From a virus: a stretch of DNA of 41,461 nucleotides. Under the pieces are notes generated by a model. The model ran no database searches, had not been told where the DNA came from, and saw nothing but the letters and a program-made list of their open reading frames with translations. Location of the stretch: positions 1 to 41,461 of IMG/VR virus record IMGVR_UViG_3300046011_003786. One strand, written 5' to 3'. The position numbers were made by a program, and so were the translations under genes. Below are positions 16,211 to 26,641 of the stretch, piece after piece (position 1 is the first letter of the stretch; each line of letters starts with the position of its first letter).

Positions 16211-16783
16211 ATGGCTGTAACATATACTAATATTATTGATGGTCAAAGTGTAACAACTTGGGCTACTAATGCTAATTCATTTGGAAATGCTGTTAAAGCT
16301 AATATAGATACTATTGAAACGAACATAACAAACTTGGATAACTCTAAGATAGAAGTAACTGATACTGGTATGGTATATGCTGTATCTAATGCTGGTGTAC
16401 TACAGAACCTAACTACATCATACGCTAAGGTATATATGGTAGATACGATTGCTATTAACTCTGCAAACTCTCATATCACTGTAAATATTGGTTCTGGAAC
16501 AATTACATTCAATACGTCAGGTGTTTACCATATCAATGCTAGTGGCTCTGTTAAATCAACTAACAATGTATTAGTGGAATTTAACTATAATATCAATGGC
16601 TCTACTGTTGTTACTACTCCTCCTAAGTTTACTGGTGCTGGTAATGAACCATATGCTATCACTAACTCTACATTTATAAGCGTAACTGCTGGAGCTGTAT
16701 TATATATTGAGGCTAAAGCTGGTTCTGCTGCTACATTTACTCCCACTGGTTTTGGTATATCAGTTGAGAAAACTCACTACTAA
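16211..16783 (+). CDS. C1q/TNF-like jelly-roll virion protein
   Basis: 190 aa. Residues 1-60 hold a helical/coiled-coil lead (NAVKANIDTIETNITNLDNSK), and residues 65-190 form a beta sandwich with the C1q pattern: ITFNTSGVYHINASGSVK, then VLVEFNYNINGS, ending GFGISVEKTHY. Such domains are trimeric and occur on phage fibres, head decorations and capsid fibres. It is cotranscribed with internal virion proteins. I expect a minor structural protein, possibly a head fibre; the exact place is unknown. Confidence 0.65.
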   Translation: MAVTYTNIIDGQSVTTWATNANSFGNAVKANIDTIETNITNLDNSKIEVTDTGMVYAVSNAGVLQNLTTSYAKVYMVDTIAINSANSHITVNIGSGTITFNTSGVYHINASGSVKSTNNVLVEFNYNINGSTVVTTPPKFTGAGNEPYAITNSTFISVTAGAVLYIEAKAGSAATFTPTGFGISVEKTHY

Positions 16784-16791
16784 GGATTAAT

Positions 16792-17451
16792 ATGAGTGGA
16801 TTTGCATTAGCTGGAGCTGGATTAGGTGTAGCAACAAATATGTTGTCCTTACGTTCAGCAAATAAGCAAGCTATCAATAGTATTAACCAACAAGGTGAAG
16901 CATTAAGTCTACAAGGAAGTAACCTTATATCTAATCTAAAGCTTATCCAATACAATAGAGATGAACTAGATAGAGACTTAGGCGATATACTATCAGCAGA
17001 TGCTTTGGCTACTGCTAAGAATATGGCTACTGCTAAGGTATATATGAGTACAAGAGGTACTGTTGGTGGTACAAGTGCATTGGTATCTAAACAAGTCTTT
17101 ATAGACCAAATACAAGCTGATGCTGAAGCTATTAACAAATACAGAAAAGAAGATGTTAATATGTTGACCAATCAGTTAGCTAAGCAGATAGATTTTAAAA
17201 CTCAACAAAGACAAGCTCAATGGAATATGGATGCTACTAGGGCTGGTATAGCTAGTCCATTTGCTGCTGTATTAGGAACTATGAGTGCTGCTATTGGTGG
17301 AGCTTCTGCTGGTGCTACTATGGGTCAAGGAATTGAGAAGATGGGAAGTGTAAACAGTGGTCTTGGAGCAAGTCAGGTTAGCAGTAGAAGCTCAATGACT
17401 CCAAGCGGTTCTAGTTGGGTTCATCAATCCAATTCACCATTCAATACTTAA
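16792..17451 (+). CDS. Internal virion protein, T7 gp14-like
   Basis: 219 aa (T7 gp14 is 196). Hydrophobic Gly/Ala-rich N-terminus (FALAGAGLGVATNML), a long helical middle with Arg/Asp/Gln-rich stretches (QAQWNMDATRAGIASPF) and a second Gly/Ala-rich hydrophobic region (VLGTMSAAIGGASAGATMG). This matches the ejected outer-membrane pore protein gp14, and it is followed by gp15- and gp16-like genes as in T7. Confidence 0.8.
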   Translation: MSGFALAGAGLGVATNMLSLRSANKQAINSINQQGEALSLQGSNLISNLKLIQYNRDELDRDLGDILSADALATAKNMATAKVYMSTRGTVGGTSALVSKQVFIDQIQADAEAINKYRKEDVNMLTNQLAKQIDFKTQQRQAQWNMDATRAGIASPFAAVLGTMSAAIGGASAGATMGQGIEKMGSVNSGLGASQVSSRSSMTPSGSSWVHQSNSPFNT

Positions 17452-17463
17452 TAAGGATAATAT

Positions 17464-19581
17464 ATGATTAACGTACAAATTGGTGGAGGACTACAACCTA
17501 CTAATGCTCCAGTAGAGAACTTAGGTAAAGACTTAGCTAATCTATTTGGTGCAGTAGGAAAAGGTGTTGAGACATATAATACTATTGGAGAGACAACAGC
17601 TAAACTAAAAGCTTCTGAAGATATAGCTCAATATAGAGAGCAAGTAACAACACTCAAGGCATCTCTTGCTTATGCAGATAAAAATCCAGATATGTATTTA
17701 CAAGTTAATGCTAGGATTAATGAGCTTGGAGCAGAGCTTGTTTCTAAATCAAAAGAGTTTGAAAATCATCAGGCTGCATTTGATGTATATAAAGAAGCTA
17801 CATCAGCTGCCCATGCAGACGTTGCTTCAGCAATAGAGCCATTGGTTCAGGCTGGGTTTGTAAAAGAAGGTCTATCTAAAAAAACAGAAGATACATTAAC
17901 TAGACAAAACAAAGCTGGTCTATTCCCAAATAAGAATGATATAGAAGTATCTAAACTTACTGGAATGCCTTATGGGCAAGGTCTTACTGAGGCAGAGAAT
18001 GATGTAGCAAAACCACATCTTAATGCTATAGACACTGAATTAGATGCGCAGAATCCAAGTGTTATAGGAAGTAAGATATTAACAAATGGTGCTGTAGATA
18101 GAACTAAATTATCTGAGTATCTTAATACTCTTACTGGTAGTTTAGTTAAGTATGTTACAGATGAGAATGGTCATGTTACACTTGATACTCCAATAGAAAG
18201 TACATCTATTAAAGAAGAGTATATGAAGAGATTTGACTCTTTAGTTACTAGATTTACAAAGAAAGAAAAAGATGAGCCAAACGTAGACCTAAAAGCGATG
18301 AAAACAAATGTTTCTGAAAACAAGACTCCTACATATACAGTTCAAGGCATAGCTGAAAAGAGAGACGCTGATGTTAAGGCATTTGAGATATACAAAAACT
18401 CAGATGGTCATGCTAATGCTAGTAAGATTGAAGAAGTTGAATATATGGGTCTTGAAGCTAGTTCTTTAAATGACTATCAAGAAAAGATGAGTGCTATTGC
18501 AGCAATGCAAGCTGGAGAGCCAATTACTAGAGCTAGATTTCAGCAAGTAGAAGTAGTATTAAATGAAAATAATATTGCTAATCTTGTAGTAAAAGATATG
18601 AATAAACAAGTTAGTGAAGCTACATTAACTGGCATGATTACATCATATTCACTTGAGATTGAAGATGCACTAAAGAATGGAACACCAATGGATAAAAACA
18701 TAATGGGTTCAATGATTAAGTCTAAGCCATCAAACCTGAAGTCATTTGAAGAAGCACTAATTGGCTCAATTAATTCTGGTGGTAATCTTGCTACCGTAGA
18801 GTCTTTAGAGAATAGAGTTGATGCATTTAATATCTTTGGGCAGAAGTCTAACAGTCTAGCTAATAGAGCCATATATGCTGATGCAAGCAGATTTCTTGGA
18901 AGATACCTATCAGACTACAATAAGATTAAAGACCCAGCAGAAAAAGCAAAAAGAGGTATGAATATACTTGCAACTGCATCTGCTTATCAGTCTACTATAC
19001 CAACAAAGATTCAGGTTGAAAAGATTGTTACTGCTACAATGACAAATGAGGTATATAAAAATCTTGACATTGATGGTCTTAATGTTAAACCAGAAAATAT
19101 ATCCGAGTCTTTTGTAGAGGAATCATATTATCAATATAGAAACTCAATGAATAGAGACCCATCTAATGAACAGCTAACTAAGTTTATAGACGATAATGCA
19201 GTTAGCATGAAGAGGGTATTCAACTGGGACAGAGAGACTGATGATATTATTGTATTAAGACCAGTAAATAGCAATGGTCAACGTATTACATCTGACAATA
19301 CATACTATGGTCTACATGCTTATTTTGATAAGCATAATATGGATGCTAATAACTATGACTATATTACTACATCTACTACTGGAAAATCTACTGCAATACA
19401 GATAGTAGATAAGAAGACTGGAGCATTATATGCTATTCTTGATGGAGACTATTTTGATAGAGAATCAAAGTATAATACCAAAAATAGTGGTAACATAACT
19501 CCAAATACTAGAAAAATAGTAGATGCAAACAAAAAGTCAGCTAGAAAAGCGAATGAATCACTGTTTAATCTATTTAAGTAA
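17464..19581 (+). CDS. Internal virion protein, T7 gp15-like
   Basis: 705 aa (T7 gp15 is 747). Soluble, almost entirely helical, Lys/Asn/Glu-rich, with no membrane helix. Position between gp14- and gp16-like genes, size and helical content identify it as the periplasmic tunnel protein that is ejected with gp16. The C-terminus is basic (KKSARKANESLFNLFK). Confidence 0.8.
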   Translation: MINVQIGGGLQPTNAPVENLGKDLANLFGAVGKGVETYNTIGETTAKLKASEDIAQYREQVTTLKASLAYADKNPDMYLQVNARINELGAELVSKSKEFENHQAAFDVYKEATSAAHADVASAIEPLVQAGFVKEGLSKKTEDTLTRQNKAGLFPNKNDIEVSKLTGMPYGQGLTEAENDVAKPHLNAIDTELDAQNPSVIGSKILTNGAVDRTKLSEYLNTLTGSLVKYVTDENGHVTLDTPIESTSIKEEYMKRFDSLVTRFTKKEKDEPNVDLKAMKTNVSENKTPTYTVQGIAEKRDADVKAFEIYKNSDGHANASKIEEVEYMGLEASSLNDYQEKMSAIAAMQAGEPITRARFQQVEVVLNENNIANLVVKDMNKQVSEATLTGMITSYSLEIEDALKNGTPMDKNIMGSMIKSKPSNLKSFEEALIGSINSGGNLATVESLENRVDAFNIFGQKSNSLANRAIYADASRFLGRYLSDYNKIKDPAEKAKRGMNILATASAYQSTIPTKIQVEKIVTATMTNEVYKNLDIDGLNVKPENISESFVEESYYQYRNSMNRDPSNEQLTKFIDDNAVSMKRVFNWDRETDDIIVLRPVNSNGQRITSDNTYYGLHAYFDKHNMDANNYDYITTSTTGKSTAIQIVDKKTGALYAILDGDYFDRESKYNTKNSGNITPNTRKIVDANKKSARKANESLFNLFK

Positions 19582-19593
19582 ATAAGGACTATT

Positions 19594-22500
19594 ATGGGAA
19601 TTGACACAAATGCTATTGTGGGTATTAGAAAGAACTATGGTTCATTAATAGAAGAAGCATCAAAGAAGCATGGAGTTCCAAAGGATATACTAGAGTCTGT
19701 GATATATCAAGAGTCGAGAGGTAACCCAAATGCAGTTGGAAAGGAAGTTGTAAGAAATGGCGTAAGCCATGGTACTGCCAAAGGGCTAATGCAGTTTATG
19801 GATGCTACTTGGAAAGATACTAATAAAGGAAATCCATCAGCTAGTCAATTTGATGCCAAGGCAAACATTGATGCTGGAGCTAGATATTTAGCTGGTAACT
19901 TAAAAGAGTTTGGTGGAAATGAAGAGTTGGCTATAGCTGCATATACATCTGGTGCTGGTAGCGTTCACAAGGCTAAAGGCAAGATTCCTAATAGTGAAGC
20001 ACAAATGTATGTTGATAGCATTAAAGAAGTAAGAGGGTATTTGTCTGGTCAATCAAAGCTACCAATATCACAGCAGAAGTTAGGCTCAACATATTCAACT
20101 GCTATAAATGAAATATCAACTAGGACAGCTACTAATTCAGCAGCACTACAGAGTCAATTAAATAGTGATATTGCTAGAGCTAATAATATTGCTAATTCTA
20201 GCTTTGGAGAAAAGTTTACAGCAGCAATAACATCTATGAACTTATCAAGTCCAACAACTCAGATTATTGATGAATTCGATTTAAGAAGTAGAGCTGGTAA
20301 AGAGGACACTAATTATAAGTATGACCAGACTTATGCAGCTAAAGTTCTTGCTGCACATAACCTTGACTATAATGATGATAATCTTGGGCTGCTATCTAAG
20401 TCAATAAACAATAAAGATTTTATGAATAGAATAGACCATATCTCTGGATTGAAAGATGTACGTAATTTTGCTAACCAAAGTCTTGGTGATACATCTATGA
20501 CTTCATGGGGAATTACTGGAGCATTTATAGGAGACCCATCTTTAGCATTGTCATTAACAGCACTACCAATGTCAATCGCAAGAATGGGATTAGCAGCTAG
20601 AGCAATTACTTCATATGGTACAGCTGGAGCTATACAAGGTGGAATATCTTTATTTAAACAAGAGTATATGCCTAACCATACTATTGATGATGTATTGCTT
20701 GACACAGTGTTCGGAGGGATAGTCGATGGCTCATTAGCTAAAGGAATGTTCAAACCAAAGAAGCCAATAATAGAACCATCAAAAGTAATAACCCTTAGGC
20801 AAAGCTTTGCTGCTAGTGTGGCTGAGACTCCAGTAGAAACAAGATTTGATTTAAGTAAGAATTACGGGTGGAGCTTTGCTCCTAGCAAACAAGTAGTTGA
20901 ACCATTTACTGATGTTGAGTGGGAAACTACAGCTAAAGCACTTGGTCACGATAATCCACTGATGATTACGGACAAAAATGTAAGAAAGCAAATATCTGAT
21001 GCTATTGAACAACAAAGAATAGATAAAGCACTTAATGATGAAGCTATGCTAAAAGCACAAAGAGATATAGCTGAGAAAGAAGCTCATGCAGCTAAGAAGG
21101 CTTCGGACAAAGCAACATCATCAAAGGTAAAAGAAGCAGCTAAAGCTACAGCTAGAACTGTTCTAACTGAAGAGGAAAAGAAAGCAAAGATAATATCAGA
21201 TAGAATAACTTCATCTGGATTATCAAGAGAAGACTTCTTTAAACGTGTTGACTCATTGGCTACAGATGCTAAAGACATTAAGGATACAATTAAGGAGATT
21301 GCTGGTTGGTCTTCAAATAAAACAAAAGGCAGAGCGTTTAAGGATATTCAGCAAACAATAAATGATATTAGAAAAATATCTCCATCACATGCTGACTCAC
21401 TGCAATATACATTAGATAAACACCAAGGTCTTATTAAAACCAACAGAGCAGTATTGGATGCTAATAAGAAAGTAAAGCTTGAGATGAAGGCTAAGTCATT
21501 TAAAGATAATGTTAAGCAACTATCTACATATTTAAAGGGCGTTGGTAAGAAAGTGTCTGAAGCTGAAAAACAAGTTTCTGACTTCAAGCATATCGGAACA
21601 GTTGAAACATCAGCTAAAGCAACAAAGAATGAGATGGATAGATTATCAGCTATAGATAAGGCTATAGAGAAGGCAAGCAAAGGAAAGAACCAAGTATCTA
21701 AAGATGCTGTTGCTAGACTTAGAAAAGAAGCTGAAGACATTAAAAATTCAATTAATAAAAGAGCTAAAGATAATGCTAAATCAGCATCTGATAATTTAGC
21801 TAGACAAAAAGAAATATATGAACGAATGGCAAGTGCTGTAGATGAAGCTGTAATGGGGCTAGAAGACACTATTAATGATATGCTACTAGATATGTTTCAG
21901 AATACAGCAGATAAAGAGAAATACCTAGGAGAGCTAGCTGGAGCTATTAATAAAGAGTTTGGTTCGGATTTGAAACTAACCATTAAAGATGGCAAAGTTG
22001 CTTCTGAAGGAAGTCTTAAGTTCACTGTCAAAGGAAATAAGGCGTATTCTAATGGAATGAAAATTGTAATTGGTCTTCCAGCTGCATTAGCATTAAGCTC
22101 AGTAGCATCTTTTGCTGGTGATGGTGGAGACAATGAAAGCTGGTTTGGAATTGGTGGGTTTGCACTAATAGTTCTTGGGCTTGGAGTATCAGCATCAGTG
22201 GTTAAAAGTGTGGTTGAGCATGGTGGAGTTATTAATGCAGCTAAAGCTACATGGAAAGATATTAGAGGAATTGAATCTAATGCAACTACATTATCTGACC
22301 CATTCTATAAGAGAGTTAAAGACAAGGTTATGTCTGTAGACACATATAGAACTGGATACCTAGAGAGCCTAGCTACTATTCTTAAAAGCAAGAATGAAAG
22401 CATTAAAGAGCTTGGTAGAAAATTAGTTACTGACCATATTGACCCAACTAAGAGTCTATCTGCTATGGCTGATAAAACTGCAAGGATTGGTGCAGCTGAT

Positions 22501-24432
22501 TACAATATAGCACTAGCTAGTGAAAAGGCATATAAGCAATGGCTAATTGCTACTAATCAATCAGAGACATTAGCACAGAAGTTTGCTTATGTATTTGAAG
22601 ACACTCCATTAAGACTAAAATTTGAAGAGGAAGTATTAGACCATATAGAATTTGGTACTGATGCTAGTTCTGCTATTAAAGAGTATGCTAAAGCCATTAG
22701 AGCTGAACAAGATAAGATGGTTAAATATATGAATGAATGCGGAGTAGATGGATTCAGTAATGAAGATATTGCTAAGTTTAAAGAAGGATATATTCCAAGA
22801 ATAGTAAACTCAGAAGCAATGATGAAAATAGCTCAAACTCCAGATGGGATATTGAAGCTAACATCATCAGTCAGTGAAATGATTGCAAGTAAGATTGGAA
22901 AATTACCAGATGACAAAGATGTAATGGACTTAGCTGACAAGTATGTAAGAAGCGTGTTGTCTAATTCAAGACCAGCTGGAGTAGGCTCTACTAATGTGGC
23001 TAAGATGGTTGAAGCTATGGATAGATTAGGACTTGATATATCTGGAATAGATATTGAAGCAGTAGCTAAAGAAGCTCATTCATCCAATGATGTATTGTCA
23101 AGAGGTAAAATGAGAATACCAATGGACTTGTCTAAGTTCAAGCCGTTTAAAATATCTACCAATGGACATGAAATTGAAATTACTCTAGCTACACTATATG
23201 ATAGAAATGCTCAACAGTTAATGAGAAGAGTAGTTAATGAGCAATATGGATATGCAGCAGCAGTAAGAATAACTGGATATAAATCTTATGGTGCATTGAT
23301 GAATAAGATTAATGGAAATATAGATGACTATGTTGAGCCAGAAGTGGCTAAGACGTTGACTACTTATGCCAACTCTTTATTTGGAAGACCAGCATTTGAT
23401 ACATCATCAGAAATGGCTCAGAATGCAATGGTAATCAAAGGAATCACTGGTATGGCATTAACATTTTCTACCCTTACTACTTCAATGGAAACTCTTAAGG
23501 CATTATCTGCTGCATTTGGATTTCACGGTAGCAGTGCAGCTAAGAAGCAATTTCTAATATCAACTGCAAACCTAATTGCCAAGTCATTTGGAAGAGAAGG
23601 ATTCCAAGATACATATCTAGCCAAGGTTATGATTAGCCAAGTTAATGGTAGAGGTGGTGCTCATGTTAAGGGCGACATTACAATGAAGGGGCTTGATGAT
23701 TTAACTAACCTTACGGAACAAGGTGTTGATGGGGTTAGACGTATAATTAAAAAAGCATCTGTATCTGGATATATTACATCAAGACTTATTCAAGCTGATG
23801 ACTTCTTTAAGAAGATTGCTAATATTTATTCAGCAACAAGACTAGCCAGATTAGCTCATGGAGTAGAGACAATGAGTGATGGCTCTAAATCTCTATATGG
23901 AATTGATGATAAAGTATTGGCTAGAATGAAAGAGAAGTTAAAGTTAGATTCACAAAATGAAGTTATTGACTTAGACTTTGATAATTGGAGTATAGAAGAC
24001 CAAGATATGTTCAGGAATGTAACTGATGCCATCTCTATGGATAGGTCTACTTGGACTACACTAGGTGCAATACCAACTGGTTCAATTAATAGCACTGCTG
24101 GTATTATGATGAGTGGTCTAACCCACTTTGTTTCTCAAACATATACAACACAAGCACTAGCTAAGTTTAGACATGGAGGTTTGGCTAACTATGCAGACTC
24201 TGGACTATGGGTATTATCTGGAGCTATGAGCTACTATGCTAAGTCGTACGCAACTGGAAGAGAACCAGACCATGATGATGCTATAATGTACGCCATAATG
24301 CAATCACCAATAGCTGCACCATTTGCTGTAGCTGGAATGATGATTGACCCAGTTGCATTATCTGTGGTACAAAAAGCAATGATGGCAGCAAAGTCAAACG
24401 TAGAGTATGTAGTTAAGGATAACAATGAATAA
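19594..24432 (+). CDS. Internal virion protein with lytic transglycosylase, T7 gp16-like
   Basis: 1612 aa, longer than T7 gp16 (1318). Residues 10-150 are an SLT transglycosylase: catalytic Glu40 in IYQESRG, then GLMQFMDATW, ANIDAGARYLAGNL and AIAAYTSGAGSV. The middle (about 450-770) is a very long Lys/Ala/Glu-rich coiled-coil region. Two hydrophobic segments follow (IGLPAALALSSVASFAG; FALIVLGLGVSASVV near 835-880), which could insert in the inner membrane. The remainder is helical. It cuts peptidoglycan and extends the ejection channel into the cytoplasm during infection. Confidence 0.88.
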   Translation: MGIDTNAIVGIRKNYGSLIEEASKKHGVPKDILESVIYQESRGNPNAVGKEVVRNGVSHGTAKGLMQFMDATWKDTNKGNPSASQFDAKANIDAGARYLAGNLKEFGGNEELAIAAYTSGAGSVHKAKGKIPNSEAQMYVDSIKEVRGYLSGQSKLPISQQKLGSTYSTAINEISTRTATNSAALQSQLNSDIARANNIANSSFGEKFTAAITSMNLSSPTTQIIDEFDLRSRAGKEDTNYKYDQTYAAKVLAAHNLDYNDDNLGLLSKSINNKDFMNRIDHISGLKDVRNFANQSLGDTSMTSWGITGAFIGDPSLALSLTALPMSIARMGLAARAITSYGTAGAIQGGISLFKQEYMPNHTIDDVLLDTVFGGIVDGSLAKGMFKPKKPIIEPSKVITLRQSFAASVAETPVETRFDLSKNYGWSFAPSKQVVEPFTDVEWETTAKALGHDNPLMITDKNVRKQISDAIEQQRIDKALNDEAMLKAQRDIAEKEAHAAKKASDKATSSKVKEAAKATARTVLTEEEKKAKIISDRITSSGLSREDFFKRVDSLATDAKDIKDTIKEIAGWSSNKTKGRAFKDIQQTINDIRKISPSHADSLQYTLDKHQGLIKTNRAVLDANKKVKLEMKAKSFKDNVKQLSTYLKGVGKKVSEAEKQVSDFKHIGTVETSAKATKNEMDRLSAIDKAIEKASKGKNQVSKDAVARLRKEAEDIKNSINKRAKDNAKSASDNLARQKEIYERMASAVDEAVMGLEDTINDMLLDMFQNTADKEKYLGELAGAINKEFGSDLKLTIKDGKVASEGSLKFTVKGNKAYSNGMKIVIGLPAALALSSVASFAGDGGDNESWFGIGGFALIVLGLGVSASVVKSVVEHGGVINAAKATWKDIRGIESNATTLSDPFYKRVKDKVMSVDTYRTGYLESLATILKSKNESIKELGRKLVTDHIDPTKSLSAMADKTARIGAADYNIALASEKAYKQWLIATNQSETLAQKFAYVFEDTPLRLKFEEEVLDHIEFGTDASSAIKEYAKAIRAEQDKMVKYMNECGVDGFSNEDIAKFKEGYIPRIVNSEAMMKIAQTPDGILKLTSSVSEMIASKIGKLPDDKDVMDLADKYVRSVLSNSRPAGVGSTNVAKMVEAMDRLGLDISGIDIEAVAKEAHSSNDVLSRGKMRIPMDLSKFKPFKISTNGHEIEITLATLYDRNAQQLMRRVVNEQYGYAAAVRITGYKSYGALMNKINGNIDDYVEPEVAKTLTTYANSLFGRPAFDTSSEMAQNAMVIKGITGMALTFSTLTTSMETLKALSAAFGFHGSSAAKKQFLISTANLIAKSFGREGFQDTYLAKVMISQVNGRGGAHVKGDITMKGLDDLTNLTEQGVDGVRRIIKKASVSGYITSRLIQADDFFKKIANIYSATRLARLAHGVETMSDGSKSLYGIDDKVLARMKEKLKLDSQNEVIDLDFDNWSIEDQDMFRNVTDAISMDRSTWTTLGAIPTGSINSTAGIMMSGLTHFVSQTYTTQALAKFRHGGLANYADSGLWVLSGAMSYYAKSYATGREPDHDDAIMYAIMQSPIAAPFAVAGMMIDPVALSVVQKAMMAAKSNVEYVVKDNNE

Positions 24433-24670
24433 ACAAGAGAAGCTAGTTAAACTAGATATGATGGTTTTAGACAAGATGATTGAATGGATGGAAACTGATG
24501 AGACAAATAGACTTCCTGAGCTAGGCAATGCTATATCTTTTCTAAAAGCCAATGCAGTAGTAGAAGAAAAGAAACAAGATGATGATATACTTGAACAAAG
24601 AAAAAAGAAACTAGAAGAAGTTAGGGAAAAGAGAGATAATGCAAATATCAAAACTAATAACAGAGCATGA
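24425..24670 (+). CDS. Small terminase subunit, T7 gp18-like
   Basis: 81 aa (T7 gp18 is 89). Helical: KLVKLDMMVLDKMIEWMET, then LPELGNAISFLKANAVV, a pattern shared with DNA-maturase A proteins, and a highly charged C-terminal helix (LEQRKKKLEEVREKRD). It overlaps the gp16-like gene by 8 bases and lies close to the large terminase as in T7. It would recognise the packaging site. Confidence 0.75.
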   Translation: MNKQEKLVKLDMMVLDKMIEWMETDETNRLPELGNAISFLKANAVVEEKKQDDDILEQRKKKLEEVREKRDNANIKTNNRA

Positions 24671-24911
24671 TGATATTTTTGAAGTCAGTGGTATTACCTA
24701 TGTGTATAAAGACAGTAACTACATAAGAAGCGTGTATGAATCAACAACAAAAGCAAAGGTAATTGAGATTAATTTAATAAGGGTTGGCAATAATACGGAT
24801 AGTCTGAAACGCTTCCTATCAAAACAGTCTAGGGTAGATAGGGTAAATAAATACATAAAAGATGGAAAAGAAGATAAAGATTGGATTGGAGATAGGGATT
24901 ACCTTTTATGA
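24639..24911 (+). CDS. Hypothetical protein between terminase subunits
   Basis: 90 aa, overlapping the small terminase by 32 bases and the large terminase by 4 (ATGA). A short beta-rich N-terminal half (DIFEVSGITYVYKDSNY) is followed by a charged C-terminus (RVDRVNKYIKDGKEDK). No family recognised. In T7 this interval holds Rz/Rz1, which here lie elsewhere, so the gene is not an obvious homologue. Confidence 0.7.
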   Translation: MQISKLITEHDDIFEVSGITYVYKDSNYIRSVYESTTKAKVIEINLIRVGNNTDSLKRFLSKQSRVDRVNKYIKDGKEDKDWIGDRDYLL

Positions 24912-26641
24912 GTAAGTATAACTATAAATATTATGTAGATAGACTAGACGAGTCAACTTGGGGAAAGATTAACCATGATGATAAATACTATGATGATGAT
25001 GACTTATACGATAGCTTCATCTGTTTTGTCCACTATGCTTTTGCTTATCTAAATCTACCTTCTCCAACTAGAGCGCAGATAGAATTAGCTAGGTTTATCT
25101 CTGACCAGTCTAATCCTCACCGTATGCTTCAATGTCTACGTGGTTTGAGTAAATCCCTTAACGCACAGTTATACACTGTCTGGAGGCTTTTAAATGACCC
25201 TGATGAGCATATCCTTGTCATGTCTGCTACTGGTTCTCGTGCTGTAAGCTTTACTCAGTTTGTTCAGAAGCTATTAAAGCTACTACCAGTATGTGGTGGT
25301 ATGAGTCCACGTCATAATAAAGAGAGAACATCTGGACAGTCATTTGATATAGCTGGTGCTTCTCCATCAGATAGTCCTAGTGTATATGCAGTAGGTGTTG
25401 GTAATCAGATTACTGGTATGAGAGCAACACTGGTTATTTATGATGATATTGAAACTGCTCAGAACGCTGATAGTGCTACTCAGCGTGAGAAGGTAGACCA
25501 CTTTGCTTCTGAAGCTACCAACTTGCTTATGGCTGGAAGAGACGAAACAATAACTCTTTGTACTCCTCATAGTATGGACTCTATATACATCGACTGGATA
25601 CAGAATAAAGGATTTAAACCTTTGATTATTCCAGCTCAGTATCCAAGTGACATTAATCTATACAATGCCAACTTAGCTCCATATATCCTAGAGAGAATGG
25701 AAGCTAAGCCAGACTTGGTTGGACTTAATATTGATGAACGATTTACTCTTGATATTCTTGAGTCCAAGAGATTACGTATTGGTAATAGCCAATATAAACT
25801 ACAGTACCAACTAGATGTTACAGCAAGTGATGAGTTGAAGCATCCACTTAAGCTAGCTGACCTAATTATTACTGACGTAGATATTGATGATGCTCCTATT
25901 AGAATATCTCCATCCAGTATGAGAGAGAACCTAGTTATGGTTAAACATAATGGTTTTCAAACAGATAGATTATATGCTCCATCATTTGTATCTGAAGATA
26001 GAGCCAAGTACAACTATCGTCTTATGAGTGTTGACCCTTCAGGTAGCGGTAGTGATGAGACTGGTATAGCTGTAGCGTTTACTTGTGGTGGTAGATTATT
26101 CTTTAAAAAGATTAGTGGTCTCACTGGTGGATATTCCCATGAGAACATTAACCAAATAGCTACAATGTGTAAGGACTATAATATCGATTACCTTATTGTA
26201 GAGAGTAACTTTGGAGATGGTGCTTATGGTAAGTTGGTTGAGCCAATACTAAATAAGATGTCACCTAATACAAAGCTAGAGAACCTACGTTCATTTGGTC
26301 AAAAAGAGAAACGTATTATACAAACAGTAGAACCATTGCTGAATCAGCGCAAGATAGTGTTAGACAAGAAGATACTCGATGATGACATTGGAGCTAACAT
26401 TGTCAATAGCTTTACATACCAGCTTACAAGACTTACTCCAGAGCCTAGATGCTTAAGGCACGATGATAGACTTGATGCTGTTGAACTATTGTGCAGATAT
26501 GCTTTAGAGCTAGAGAACTTTGATGAAGATGCTGTAGCTACTTTATTTGACGAAGAGAAACTATCTAAAGACTTAGAAGATTTCCATGCACTATTTGGAA
26601 TGGACTTTAGCAACAATAATAATTATGCTGCTAAGTATTAG
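24908..26641 (+). CDS. Large terminase subunit, T7 gp19-like
   Basis: 577 aa (T7 gp19 is 586). The ATPase domain has a deviant Walker A, RGLSKS at 78-83 (Gly before Lys replaced by Ser), followed by LVMSATGSRA, and Walker B VIYDDIE with acidic pair D179/D180. The nuclease domain has Asp in SVDPSGSGSDETG, Glu in YLIVESNFGDG and Asp in DDRLDAVE as likely metal ligands. It drives ATP-powered packaging and cuts the concatemer. It is the last rightward gene. Confidence 0.92.
   Translation: MSKYNYKYYVDRLDESTWGKINHDDKYYDDDDLYDSFICFVHYAFAYLNLPSPTRAQIELARFISDQSNPHRMLQCLRGLSKSLNAQLYTVWRLLNDPDEHILVMSATGSRAVSFTQFVQKLLKLLPVCGGMSPRHNKERTSGQSFDIAGASPSDSPSVYAVGVGNQITGMRATLVIYDDIETAQNADSATQREKVDHFASEATNLLMAGRDETITLCTPHSMDSIYIDWIQNKGFKPLIIPAQYPSDINLYNANLAPYILERMEAKPDLVGLNIDERFTLDILESKRLRIGNSQYKLQYQLDVTASDELKHPLKLADLIITDVDIDDAPIRISPSSMRENLVMVKHNGFQTDRLYAPSFVSEDRAKYNYRLMSVDPSGSGSDETGIAVAFTCGGRLFFKKISGLTGGYSHENINQIATMCKDYNIDYLIVESNFGDGAYGKLVEPILNKMSPNTKLENLRSFGQKEKRIIQTVEPLLNQRKIVLDKKILDDDIGANIVNSFTYQLTRLTPEPRCLRHDDRLDAVELLCRYALELENFDEDAVATLFDEEKLSKDLEDFHALFGMDFSNNNNYAAKY

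Noticed and set aside
21348-21869. 173-aa antisense frame in the gp16-like gene
   Set aside because: Ser/Leu/Ala-rich shadow of the Lys/Ala/Glu coiled coil on the other strand.
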